From Bacillus horti (GTDB taxonomy: Bacteria > Bacillota > Bacilli > Caldalkalibacillales > JCM-10596): a stretch of DNA of 64,000 nucleotides. A program made the position numbers and the translations under genes. Of the stretch, positions 25,061-32,981 are shown in pieces (within the stretch, counting starts at the first letter, position 1; each line of letters opens with the position of its first letter). The notes beneath the pieces were generated by a model. It made no database searches, was not told the origin of the DNA, and saw only the letters and a list, made by a program, of their open reading frames with translations. Where the stretch lies: the NCBI RefSeq assembly GCF_030813115.1, contig NZ_JAUSTY010000007.1:124001-188000 (forward strand). The letters run 5' to 3'.

Positions 25061-26047
25061 ATGAAACCTGTAAAAATACATATGTCACCATTCATCCATG
25101 AGCCGCTTTATCCATCTGTGGAATGGTTGCCTTGGGAAGAAGCTTTATTTCACTCAAAATACCTTAGGAGATTAAAGCATCTAGCTCATTTTGGAGTAGG
25201 TTCACTTCTATCTCCAGTTGTTCACTCTCGTTTTGAACATACCGTAGGCGTTTGGAAGCTTGCCGCCATCTTTTTTCCAGATGATCTGATGCTTAGAGCT
25301 GCGGCAATTTTACACGATGTAGGGCACTTACCTTTTTCTCATTCAGTAGAAAAGACATTGGGATTTAACCATCATGATTTAACTGAAGAGTATATCAAAA
25401 GCCCAGAGATTGAAACGATTCTAGCCAGGGCCTCTCTATCCTCAGATGACATTATTGACTACCTTAATGCAGAGACACCATTAACGGGTACAAATGAAGT
25501 AATGGGAATAGATCATTTAGATAGCTTCTTTCGTGATACATATATGTTTGGAGGGATTACGGAAATACCTAGGCAGGTTCTAGAGAGAATATATTGTACC
25601 CCTCGTGGAATTGAAACAGATTTAGAGACAGGCATGTATCTGCTGGAGCTGGTTCTTCAAGATCATCAAACCTTCCTATCTCCAGAGCTCCTTGCGGCGG
25701 ACAGACTATTAGCAGAAGCGATAAAAGAACACTTTTTGGTATCCAAAGATTCTAAGGCTAAATTCCCTTTTTTAACGGACGATGATTTACTCATTGAGCT
25801 TAAAAAGTCACCTGCACCTAAAACGAGGAATATAATTGAACTTCTTACGAAAAGACCATTTGATATGGAAATAAACAATGAGATCACAGGAAAAGGGATC
25901 CCTTTTGGTATACGGAAAATTTACAGTAAGACGCCTCTGATCGAAGGTAAGGTGTTAGGTAAGATGGAAGAGGCGCAGGGTGTCATTAGAGCACTTAATG
26001 AGCTTAAGAGAGAGTACGAAATTATATACCCCCTCTGTAGTAACTAG
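25061..26047 (+). CDS. HD-domain phosphohydrolase (dGTPase/SAMHD1-like)
   Basis: Metal-dependent phosphohydrolase of 328 residues. The HD motif set is HSRFEHTVGV (first His, near 55), ILHDVGHLPFSHSVE (His-Asp, near 86) and GIDHLDSFFRD (Asp, near 150). This resembles SAMHD1/dGTPase-type enzymes that cut dNTPs or other nucleotides. AAGGAG lies before ATG 25061. The gene follows the acetyltransferase by 4 bp, suggesting a two-gene unit, and a hairpin ends it. The substrate is not certain. Confidence 0.88.
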   Translation: MKPVKIHMSPFIHEPLYPSVEWLPWEEALFHSKYLRRLKHLAHFGVGSLLSPVVHSRFEHTVGVWKLAAIFFPDDLMLRAAAILHDVGHLPFSHSVEKTLGFNHHDLTEEYIKSPEIETILARASLSSDDIIDYLNAETPLTGTNEVMGIDHLDSFFRDTYMFGGITEIPRQVLERIYCTPRGIETDLETGMYLLELVLQDHQTFLSPELLAADRLLAEAIKEHFLVSKDSKAKFPFLTDDDLLIELKKSPAPKTRNIIELLTKRPFDMEINNEITGKGIPFGIRKIYSKTPLIEGKVLGKMEEAQGVIRALNELKREYEIIYPLCSN

Positions 26048-26054
26048 TAATACG

Positions 26055-26100
26055 GGGCTATTCCAAAAAGCCACTAAACAATGACTTTTGGAGATAGCCC
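26055..26100 (+). terminator. Imperfect hairpin after HD hydrolase gene
   Basis: GGGCTATtCCAAAA (26055-26068) pairs imperfectly with TTTTGGagATAGCCC (26086-26100). It lacks a U-tract, so it may be a weak terminator or 3'-end stabiliser. Confidence 0.55.
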
Positions 26101-26117
26101 AAAATGTATTTCGTTAG

Positions 26118-26271
26118 ATTCTATCTTTTGGAGAGCTCTTAGAAGCCGGATCGATGATGTTGCCCCCAGGTCCAGCAACAAATTTTTCTGAATGATATAC
26201 CTGCTGAAGTGGACGATGATCAGTATAACAAAATGATTAGAGGAAAAGGGCAATTCATGAAGAAAATATAA
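26118..26271 (+). pseudogene. C-terminal remnant of an unidentified gene, frameshifted
   Basis: Two open stretches join by a frame change at about 26188: GELLEAGSMMLPPGPATNF, then LNDIPAEVDDDQYNKMIRG ending FMKKI and a stop. There is no start or ribosome site. The composition looks coding but I do not recognise the family. Confidence 0.35.
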
Positions 26272-26292
26272 AATGTGAAAAAAGGTGATTTC

Positions 26293-27237
26293 ATGGAACT
26301 TTTAGATAGTAAAAAAATAGCCTCCAAGTGGGGTGTTGAAGTTAACAGCATTAAAGAACTCTCAGAAAGAGTAACACTTATTACGACAAAAAACGGACAA
26401 GACTTTATTTTGAAGAAAAAAGGTAGTATTGAACATTTTAAAAGGGAGCTTAAATTGTTAAACCATTTAAAGCAAGAGGGGCTGCCAATACAATATCCCT
26501 TACAAGATAATAACAAGGACTATATTGTAGCATTCCAAGGAGATAATTATTGTCTATATAGCTTTCTAGAAGGGACGACCTATAGTTCTCAAGATAGCTT
26601 ACAAAACTCCATAATTCCTCAGCTTTATGGTCAAGCTATAGCTACTTTAAATAAAGCTATGGAAAACGTAAATTTTGAAGGAGAATTTGAGAGCAAAGAC
26701 TTGTATCAAATGGTGTACGGATTTGCTATAGATCGGATTTTAAAGACAGATGGTAGAAGCCAGCTGGGTGACATTTATCAAGACTTAGAAGGAGAATTCA
26801 AAAAGGCTGTACAAGTCTTACCCAAACAACTTATTCACAGAGATCCTCATATCCATAACTTCATTTGGAACAAGGATAAGTTAGAGGGTGTTATTGATTT
26901 TGATTTGGTAGAAGTAAATGTTCGTATTTTTGACCTTTGTTATTGTTCTACTAGTGTACTGAGTGAAGTGTTTTCAAATGAAGATTTAAGAAATGGTTGG
27001 ATTCATTTTGTAGGGAATCTAGTGTGTCAATATCATAGGTATAACCGATTAACAGACGAAGAACTAGAGTCAATCTGGCTTGTAATGCTAGGTATTCAAA
27101 CAGTATTTATGGCTTACTTTTCTAATTACAAAGATATCTTTGAAGTAAATAAAGCTATGTTTTTGTGGATATTTGAAAATAAGCTACGCCTAGAAAATGA
27201 ATGGCAATCAGGGAGGAATTCATGTGAATCCAGCTAA
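26293..27237 (+). CDS. Phosphotransferase family protein (APH/CotS-like kinase fold)
   Basis: Kinase-fold protein of 314 residues. The catalytic loop is LIHRDPHIHNFIW (near 185) and the DFG equivalent VIDFDLVEV (near 206). The small lobe has FILKKKGS with the candidate ATP-binding Lys near 46. It resembles homoserine-kinase/aminoglycoside-phosphotransferase-like proteins such as YerI and CotS-related enzymes. ATG 26293 is chosen with AAAGGTGA 6 nt upstream; GTG 26275 lies before that site. Its last 14 bp overlap the threonine aldolase start, so they are translationally coupled. An amino-acid or sugar hydroxyl is a plausible substrate. Confidence 0.82.
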   Translation: MELLDSKKIASKWGVEVNSIKELSERVTLITTKNGQDFILKKKGSIEHFKRELKLLNHLKQEGLPIQYPLQDNNKDYIVAFQGDNYCLYSFLEGTTYSSQDSLQNSIIPQLYGQAIATLNKAMENVNFEGEFESKDLYQMVYGFAIDRILKTDGRSQLGDIYQDLEGEFKKAVQVLPKQLIHRDPHIHNFIWNKDKLEGVIDFDLVEVNVRIFDLCYCSTSVLSEVFSNEDLRNGWIHFVGNLVCQYHRYNRLTDEELESIWLVMLGIQTVFMAYFSNYKDIFEVNKAMFLWIFENKLRLENEWQSGRNSCESS

Positions 27238-28315
27238 CCCATTACTAGAAACATTTAGACAGTCAAGCTATCAACTCTCCAATCACGGCAAACGCAATGT
27301 ACAGGTTTTAAAAGAAGCCTTTGAACAGATTGACGGTGAAGTATCAAGTGATATGTACGGTAGAGGACAAATCATAGAAGAGTTTCAGGAGAAAATGGCT
27401 GCTTTTCTGGGTAAGGAGCAAGCTGTGTTTTTCCCAAGTGGAACGATGGCCCAGCAGATTTCTATGCGTATATGGTGTGATGAAAAAAATATACATCAAG
27501 TAGCCTATCATCCGTTATCTCATCTAGAAATTCACGAACAGGATGGGCTGAAGAAGCTACACAATATTAAAACCATTCTGCTTGCTGACAAGACCCGTGT
27601 TATAGAGCTTGAAGATATTATAAAGATGAAAGAGGATGTCGCCTGTATCCTGTTGGAGCTGCCGCAACGGGAAATTGGGGGACAATTACCTAGCTTTGAA
27701 ACACTTGAACGCATATCAGAGTACTGTGCAGAGCAAGGAATTAAGCTGCATTTAGATGGGGCCCGCTTACTAGAAGTGCTTCCATACTACCAAAAAACTG
27801 TAACAGAGGTTTGTGCACTTTTTGATAGTGTGTACATGTCCTTCTATAAAGGAATTGGTGGAGTGGCAGGCGCTATATTAGCAGGAGAGCAGGGTTTCAT
27901 TGAACAGTCTAAGATATGGAAGACACGACATGGAGGCGATTTAATCAGTCTCTACCCCTATATTATTCCAGCAGATTACTATTTCGAGAAGCGCTCTAGC
28001 AAGATGTACCAGTATTATGAAGGTGCTAAGGAATTGGCAGCACTTTTTAATTCCTGTACAGGTATTTCTACCCTTCCACTTGTTCCTGTATCTAACATGT
28101 TTCATGTTCACTTCCTTCAGCCGCTTGAGCAAGTGAAGACAATACTTATTGAGGTTCAACAACAAACAGGGATCGGGGTATCACACTATCTCAAGGAATT
28201 GGATGAGGAGTCATGTTCATTTGAGGTGAATATAGGTGATCAGTATGAGAACATCCCTAAAGAATTACTCTTTGAAGCTATTAAAGTGCTTGATGAGAAT
28301 ATGAATTCCATCTAG
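27224..28315 (+). CDS. Threonine aldolase family PLP enzyme (beta-eliminating lyase)
   Basis: Pyridoxal-phosphate fold-type I lyase of 363 residues, likely splitting L-threonine or L-allo-threonine into glycine and acetaldehyde, or a related beta-hydroxy amino acid. Motifs are FFPSGTMAQQIS (cofactor phosphate region, near 69), LHLDGARLLE (Asp contacting the pyridine N, near 178) and SFYKGIGGVAGA with the Schiff-base Lys near 208. GTG 27224 follows GGGAGGAA and is preferred to the earlier start within the kinase gene. Coupling with the kinase-like gene suggests they act on one metabolite. Confidence 0.87.
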   Translation: MNPANPLLETFRQSSYQLSNHGKRNVQVLKEAFEQIDGEVSSDMYGRGQIIEEFQEKMAAFLGKEQAVFFPSGTMAQQISMRIWCDEKNIHQVAYHPLSHLEIHEQDGLKKLHNIKTILLADKTRVIELEDIIKMKEDVACILLELPQREIGGQLPSFETLERISEYCAEQGIKLHLDGARLLEVLPYYQKTVTEVCALFDSVYMSFYKGIGGVAGAILAGEQGFIEQSKIWKTRHGGDLISLYPYIIPADYYFEKRSSKMYQYYEGAKELAALFNSCTGISTLPLVPVSNMFHVHFLQPLEQVKTILIEVQQQTGIGVSHYLKELDEESCSFEVNIGDQYENIPKELLFEAIKVLDENMNSI

Positions 28316-28407
28316 GAAAAAAGGAGGGAGTAAGTATCATTATAGTTTCCAGTATAATCTTTGGGTACACTTTGGTAACAAGTATCAAGATAAATCCAGA
28401 AGGAGAT

Positions 28408-28532
28408 TGAAAACGAGATAGACTCTGTTTATGTTCGTGTTAAAGATCTGAAAGCAGATTGAATTTCTTCATGCTGATGGGGTAGAGGTGGAGGAAAGCT
28501 TGATTGCGAATATTATACTCCAGAAAATTTGA
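28408..28532 (+). pseudogene. VOC-family gene remnant
   Basis: An AGAAGGAG-like ribosome site precedes the stretch EIDSVYVRVKDLKAD followed by a stop. Another frame then reads FLHADGVEVEESLIAN to a stop at 28530-28532. These match the first and middle strands of glyoxalase-type proteins with the interior deleted. It is a decayed VOC gene. Confidence 0.45.
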
Positions 28533-28580
28533 TTTAACTTGACACAGTGAGTTATGCTGTTAAAAAAAGGAGGTATCCCC

Positions 28581-29000
28581 ATGAAAGAACTAACCGAGAT
28601 CTATCCGTTATGGGTCAAAGCATGGAATGAAGATATCAATGTATTAGATGAAATAACGTCTCCAGATTGTATTGTACATCAAACAAGAACTGATGGAAAA
28701 TCTTCTACTGAGTTAACAGGAAAAGATGCATTAAAAGGGATCATTCAGGATGGCTGTGCCTTCTTTGATGACGTGGTAATGTCTATTGAAGTAGGTCCTA
28801 TCGTAGCTGATCCATATGTATCGGCACGTTGGAGGTTTACCGGGAAGTACAAAGGTGGAATGAATGGTGCTCAAGCAGATATTGGGGAAGAGGTTAGCTT
28901 CCATGGCATGGATATTTTTCTAGTCAATGATGGCAAGATAAAGGAGTATTGGGTTTCCTCTGATGGAATACACCTTCTGGTACAACTTAAAATGTTTTGA
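28581..29000 (+). CDS. SnoaL-like (NTF2-fold) protein
   Basis: Protein of 139 residues with the polyketide-cyclase/SnoaL variant of the NTF2 fold. Visible elements are WVKAWNEDINVLDEITSPDC near residue 9, the ligand-cavity segment FFDDVVMSIEV near 57 and ARWRFTGKYKGG near 80, ending in GKIKEYWVSSD. It may bind or isomerise a small hydrophobic compound. ATG 28581 has AAAGGAGG 8 nt upstream; the frame from 28554 contains that site. It is monocistronic with a terminator directly after. Confidence 0.83.
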   Translation: MKELTEIYPLWVKAWNEDINVLDEITSPDCIVHQTRTDGKSSTELTGKDALKGIIQDGCAFFDDVVMSIEVGPIVADPYVSARWRFTGKYKGGMNGAQADIGEEVSFHGMDIFLVNDGKIKEYWVSSDGIHLLVQLKMF

Positions 29001-29009
29001 GCGTTTTAC

Positions 29010-29046
29010 AAATCCCTTTAGATTTAGTATCTAAGGGATTTTTTCT
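29010..29046 (+). terminator. Terminator after SnoaL-like gene
   Basis: AAATCCCTTTAGAT / ATCTAAGGGATTT (29010-29041) with one bulge and T6. Confidence 0.88.
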
Positions 29047-29116
29047 GTACAGAATTAAACCAATCAAAAGGCTTTAAGGGTTGGCTAATCAAAACATTGA
29101 ATGTAGTAGAGAAGGC

Positions 29117-29156
29117 AAAAAAAACCTTTGGATAGTATTATCTAAAGGGTTTTTTA
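29117..29156 (+). terminator. Second terminator, similar in sequence to the preceding one
   Basis: AAAACCTTTGGATA / TATCTAAAGGGTTTT with T6, resembling the hairpin at 29010. The 70 bases between them hold no gene. Confidence 0.75.
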
Positions 29157-29220
29157 GATTTTGCCGAGACATAATGGCAAGCCATTCCAAGCAACAAAAA
29201 TTTAAAAAATTCAAAAACAA

Positions 29221-29248
29221 CTACCATACAAGTATTTTAGTATGGTAG
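29221..29248 (+). promoter_or_regulatory. GntR-type operator upstream of uronate regulator
   Basis: Perfect inverted repeat CTACCATAC (29221-29229), 10 bp, GTATGGTAG (29240-29248), ending 28 bp before the regulator start. The position favours autoregulation by the FCD-type GntR protein; no second perfect copy was seen before the TRAP genes. Confidence 0.7.
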
Positions 29249-29276
29249 TATGTAAGTAGCGAGGAGGTGAAAGAGG

Positions 29277-29963
29277 GTGTTGAACACAGAACTGAAAAAG
29301 AATTTTCCAAGCTACTCTACTAGAGATCAAGTCTATGAGATCCTCAAAGAGAATATTCTATCCCTTAAGCTAGCGCCTGGTCGAGTGATCTCCGAAAAGG
29401 AGATGTCCGAGCTGTTAGAGGTAAGTAGAACACCGGTCAGAGAAGCGTTTGTTAGGCTAGCACAGGAAGAATTGCTAGAAATCTACCCACAAAGAGGGAC
29501 GGCCATTTCATTAATTGATTTACATTACGTTGAAGAAGCTAGATTCCTTAGAGAGCATCTAGAAAGAGCTATTGTGAAGTTGGCTTGTAAGCGTTTTTCT
29601 GAAGATCACCTTCTTCGTTTGGAAGGAAACATAGCGATGCTTGAGCTATGCGTGAAGGAGAAAAACTATACAAAGCTGTTTGAACTAGATGAAGAGTTTC
29701 ATTTCACATTGGCTAGTGGCTGTGACAAGGAACGCATGTGGAACGTCATTCAGCAAATGAGTGGAGACCTGAAGCGAATTCGTATGCTGAGCTTGGTCGC
29801 CGAGTACAACTGGGATTTAATTCTTTCGCAGCATAAGGAAATTGTAGCAGCGATAAAAGAAGGAAATGAAGCAAAGGCTGATCAAGTCATGGAACATCAT
29901 TTGAAAAAACTAACGTTTGAACAGGAGAGTCTTAAAAATGAATATCCGCATTTCTTTAAATAA
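29277..29963 (+). CDS. GntR/FadR-type (FCD) regulator of uronate locus
   Basis: Transcription factor of 228 residues. The N-terminal wHTH (about 18-80) has SEKEMSELLEVSRTPVREAF. The C-terminal all-alpha FCD domain includes the metal-site residues of DEEFHFTLA (near 142) and SQHKEIVAAI (near 186). FCD regulators near TRAP and uxaC genes control hexuronate use (UxuR/ExuR type). GTG 29277 or TTG 29280 follow GAGGAGGTGA. A 12-bp stem spans its stop codon. It probably responds to a uronate or aldonate intermediate. Confidence 0.9.
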   Translation: MLNTELKKNFPSYSTRDQVYEILKENILSLKLAPGRVISEKEMSELLEVSRTPVREAFVRLAQEELLEIYPQRGTAISLIDLHYVEEARFLREHLERAIVKLACKRFSEDHLLRLEGNIAMLELCVKEKNYTKLFELDEEFHFTLASGCDKERMWNVIQQMSGDLKRIRMLSLVAEYNWDLILSQHKEIVAAIKEGNEAKADQVMEHHLKKLTFEQESLKNEYPHFFK

Positions 29964-29983
29964 AGTCAATGCGGATATTTATT
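29941..29983 (+). terminator. Hairpin spanning the gntR stop codon
   Basis: AATATCCGCATT (29941-29952) pairs perfectly with AATGCGGATATT (29968-29979), with the stop codon in the loop, followed by TATTT. It probably lowers read-through into the TRAP operon and is melted by terminating ribosomes. Confidence 0.75.
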
Positions 29984-30056
29984 TAAAGCCCATCCGAGTA
30001 AACGATTTCATAATTACTGAATCATAGTTGCCAAATAAAATCTAGGGGGATTTGCA

Positions 30057-31079
30057 GTGAAAATAAAACAATGGATCATGGTAGTGTTACTTGTTGGAGC
30101 TGTTTTGAGTCTGGTAGCATGCTCACAGTCATCAGGTGGTGACGGAAATGAAAGCGCATCCAATGGAACAGTATACAGTCTTAAGGTTGGTACTGCTTTG
30201 ACGGCATCGGATCCTATTTATCAAGGTCTTGAAGCGTTCAAAGAAAGAGTAGAGGAAAGAACTGATAATCATGTTCGCATTGAGATTTTTGGTAGTGGGT
30301 CATTAGGTGAGGATAACGATATTATCGAGCAGGCGAAGATTGGTAGTAACGTAGCCGTTATTGTTGACTCAGCAAGGCTAGCAGAAATGGTTCCTGAGAT
30401 TGGAATCCTAACAGCGCCATACATTGTGGATAGCTTTGAGGAAGCAAACACAGTTGTTCAATCAGATTTGTTTGGTGGTTGGGTCGATCAGCTTGCTGAA
30501 AGCCATAACCTTCAGGTTCTCTCTTTCAATTGGTATCAGGGTGAGCGTCATCTGTTAACGAAAAAAGAAATCCAATCTCCAGAGGATCTTAGAGGTGTTC
30601 AATTAAGAACTCCTGGTTCCCCAATCTGGTTAGAATCAATCAGAGCGATGGGAGCGAGTCCAACAGGAATGCCTTGGTCTGAGGTGTACCCAGCTATCCA
30701 GCAAGGAGTTATAGATGGAGCAGAGGCTCAGCATCCGGCTACATACGGGGCAAAGCTGCATGAGGTTGTGACCCATATTTCCAAAACGAGACACTTTCAA
30801 CTAGTGACAGGAATTGTAGCTGGAGCTAACTGGATGAATCAGCTGCCTGAGGAATATCAGGAAATTATTTATGAAGAAGCAGCTAAAGCAGGCGAAGAAG
30901 CGTCTCTTCAGACGGTAGAGAAGCTAGAGGAATTTGAGCAAAGTATGCTGGATGAAAGTAATGTAGAAATTCACGATGTAGATATTGACTTATTCAAAGC
31001 AGCAACAGAAGTGGTATATGAGAAATTTGATGGGTTTATGGAGCTGCGTGAAGAAATCAACAATATTTTAGGGAAATAG
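30057..31079 (+). CDS. TRAP transporter substrate-binding protein (DctP family)
   Basis: Extracytoplasmic solute receptor of 340 residues, a lipoprotein with lipobox LVAC at about 21-24 after a hydrophobic signal. DctP features include the early LKVGTALTASDPIYQGLEAF, LRGVQLRTPGSPIW near 180, with the carboxylate-binding Arg region, and GVIDGAEAQ near 222. GTG 30057 follows AGGGGGA. Together with the next two genes it makes a sodium-linked TRAP uptake system, here most likely for glucuronate or galacturonate because uxaC follows. Confidence 0.92.
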   Translation: MKIKQWIMVVLLVGAVLSLVACSQSSGGDGNESASNGTVYSLKVGTALTASDPIYQGLEAFKERVEERTDNHVRIEIFGSGSLGEDNDIIEQAKIGSNVAVIVDSARLAEMVPEIGILTAPYIVDSFEEANTVVQSDLFGGWVDQLAESHNLQVLSFNWYQGERHLLTKKEIQSPEDLRGVQLRTPGSPIWLESIRAMGASPTGMPWSEVYPAIQQGVIDGAEAQHPATYGAKLHEVVTHISKTRHFQLVTGIVAGANWMNQLPEEYQEIIYEEAAKAGEEASLQTVEKLEEFEQSMLDESNVEIHDVDIDLFKAATEVVYEKFDGFMELREEINNILGK

Positions 31080-31092
31080 TGAGTGATCAATC

Positions 31093-31587
31093 ATGTTAAA
31101 AAAAATTGCCCAAGGGTACACAAAGTTCGAAGATTTCCTGACTAACTCTTTAATGATTGGTATCGTAGTATTTGTGTTTTTGGCATCAGTGATGAGGTGG
31201 ATAGGCTCACCTATCCCTTGGTCCATTGAATTTGCTCAGCTCTTATTTGTTTGGGTGATCTTTCTAGGAGCAAATCGTGCTTTACGCGAGGACAGGCATG
31301 TAGGTGTTGATTTTTTTGTTAATCAGCTTCCCTTTAAAGTGAAAACAATTATTGAGATCATTATGATTGTGCTGATCATGGCCTTCCTTGTCTTTTTAGC
31401 TTATTCGGGGTCTTCTCTAAGCTTAGAGAATTCATCAAGACTAATTAATAATCTAGGGCTGAGCTATTCCATTGTAACCATTTCTGTTCCTATGGGCAGT
31501 CTCTTAATGCTGATTACTTTCATTGGTAAATTAAAAGGGAAAATTGTTTTGTTGAAAAAACCAGTAGATGAAAGAAGGGAGGGGTAG
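31093..31587 (+). CDS. TRAP transporter small permease (DctQ family)
   Basis: Four-span membrane protein of 164 residues. The segment VMRWIGSPIPWSIEFAQLLF near 35 and GANRALREDRHVGVDFF near 62 are the classical DctQ motifs (W-E-x and H-x-x-VD). It links the receptor to the large permease and is required for transport. It starts 13 bp after the receptor stop and ends 3 bp before the large permease. Confidence 0.92.
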   Translation: MLKKIAQGYTKFEDFLTNSLMIGIVVFVFLASVMRWIGSPIPWSIEFAQLLFVWVIFLGANRALREDRHVGVDFFVNQLPFKVKTIIEIIMIVLIMAFLVFLAYSGSSLSLENSSRLINNLGLSYSIVTISVPMGSLLMLITFIGKLKGKIVLLKKPVDERREG

Positions 31588-31590
31588 GAG

Positions 31591-32871
31591 ATGGTTCTAG
31601 TCGCAACGATATTCGCCATATTGCTTATTCTTAATATGCCAGTAGCTTTCGCCATTGGGATATCCAGCTTAGCTTTCTTCATCGTCTCTCCTAACCTCCC
31701 TGTGGAGGTAGCTGTTCAGCGAATGGTTGCAGGGACACAATCCTTTCCTTTGCTAGCCGTTCCATTCTTTATTTTAGCGGGGAACTTAATGAATTCTTCG
31801 GGCATTACCAAAAGGCTTCTCCGTTTTGCCAGTGCGCTAACCGGGCATTTAGTCGGGAGTCTTGCGCATGTTGCGATTGTTTTAAGTACAGTCATGGGGG
31901 GTGTTTCTGGATCAGCTAATGCAGACGCGGCTATGCAAAGTAGAGTTCTTGGTCCTCAGATGCTAGCTAGAGGGTATTCTGGTGGATACTCCTCAGGTGT
32001 TATTGCTGTGAGTTCATTGATTACGGCTACCCTGCCACCAAGTATTGGTTTAATTCTTTTTGGGTTTGTTGGTGAGGTCTCCATTGGTCGACTGTTTCTA
32101 GCCGGAATTGTTCCAGGAATCATGATGATGTTTTTCTTAATGATTGTGGCGTACCTTGTGGCTAAACGCAATGGCTACGATCAGGACGTAGAGATAAAAA
32201 GAGCCAGCTTCAAAGAGGTTCTTACCACTTTCAAGGAAAGTATATGGGCTCTGTTGTTCCCAGTTATCCTCGTTGTGGGTATACGCTTTGGCCTGTTTAC
32301 AGCCTCTGAGGCTGGAGCGTTTGCTGTTGTGTATGCTCTGTTCATTGGATTTGTTGTGTACAAAGAGTTAAATTGGAAGAACTTTAAGGAATCACTTAGT
32401 CAATCGGTAACGGACAACGCAGCCATTTTACTTATTATCTCAGCTTCATCTATTTTAGGTTTCCTCATTACTTATGAAAGGCTGCCACAGGATGCCGCAG
32501 AGCTACTGTTAGGAATTACAGAAAACCCGACACTGCTCCTGTTCTTAATTCTGTTTTTCCTGCTGGTCATCGGAATGTTTATTGAATCAACCGTACTTGT
32601 GCTATTACTGACACCGATCTTCTTACCGATAGTCACACAGGTTGGTGTTGATCCTGTACATTTTGGAATTATTATGATGACCATCGTTACATTTGGGGGA
32701 ATGACACCACCGGTTGGTGTTACGATGTACACCGTATGCTCTATTATGAAGGTCCCAGTAGAGCATTATGTGAAGGAAGCTATCCCGTTCATGATCGGTA
32801 TCTTTGTCCTAGTGGCGGTACTGACGCTGTTCCCTGGGATTGTCTTGTTTATCCCTAATCTATTTATGTAG
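31591..32871 (+). CDS. TRAP transporter large permease (DctM family)
   Basis: Twelve-span-type membrane protein of 426 residues, the ion-coupled channel of the system. The family motifs are PLLAVPFFILAGNLMNSSG near 50 and VMGGVSGSANADAA near 100. FGGMTPPVGVTMYTVC, near 370, is the second half of the inverted-repeat binding site. SD GGAGGGGTAGGAG precedes the ATG. It is followed 110 bp later by uxaC, consistent with a single uptake-catabolism unit. Confidence 0.93.
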   Translation: MVLVATIFAILLILNMPVAFAIGISSLAFFIVSPNLPVEVAVQRMVAGTQSFPLLAVPFFILAGNLMNSSGITKRLLRFASALTGHLVGSLAHVAIVLSTVMGGVSGSANADAAMQSRVLGPQMLARGYSGGYSSGVIAVSSLITATLPPSIGLILFGFVGEVSIGRLFLAGIVPGIMMMFFLMIVAYLVAKRNGYDQDVEIKRASFKEVLTTFKESIWALLFPVILVVGIRFGLFTASEAGAFAVVYALFIGFVVYKELNWKNFKESLSQSVTDNAAILLIISASSILGFLITYERLPQDAAELLLGITENPTLLLFLILFFLLVIGMFIESTVLVLLLTPIFLPIVTQVGVDPVHFGIIMMTIVTFGGMTPPVGVTMYTVCSIMKVPVEHYVKEAIPFMIGIFVLVAVLTLFPGIVLFIPNLFM

Positions 32872-32981
32872 TAGACAAGGTATTTCATTGTTTTTGTGGA
32901 TGATAACATCATAGAGTTCGGTTCAGTTGAAAAGTTTAAAAGAACAAGCTCCTCTTTTAGTAGAAAAGAAAGGAGATAGAC

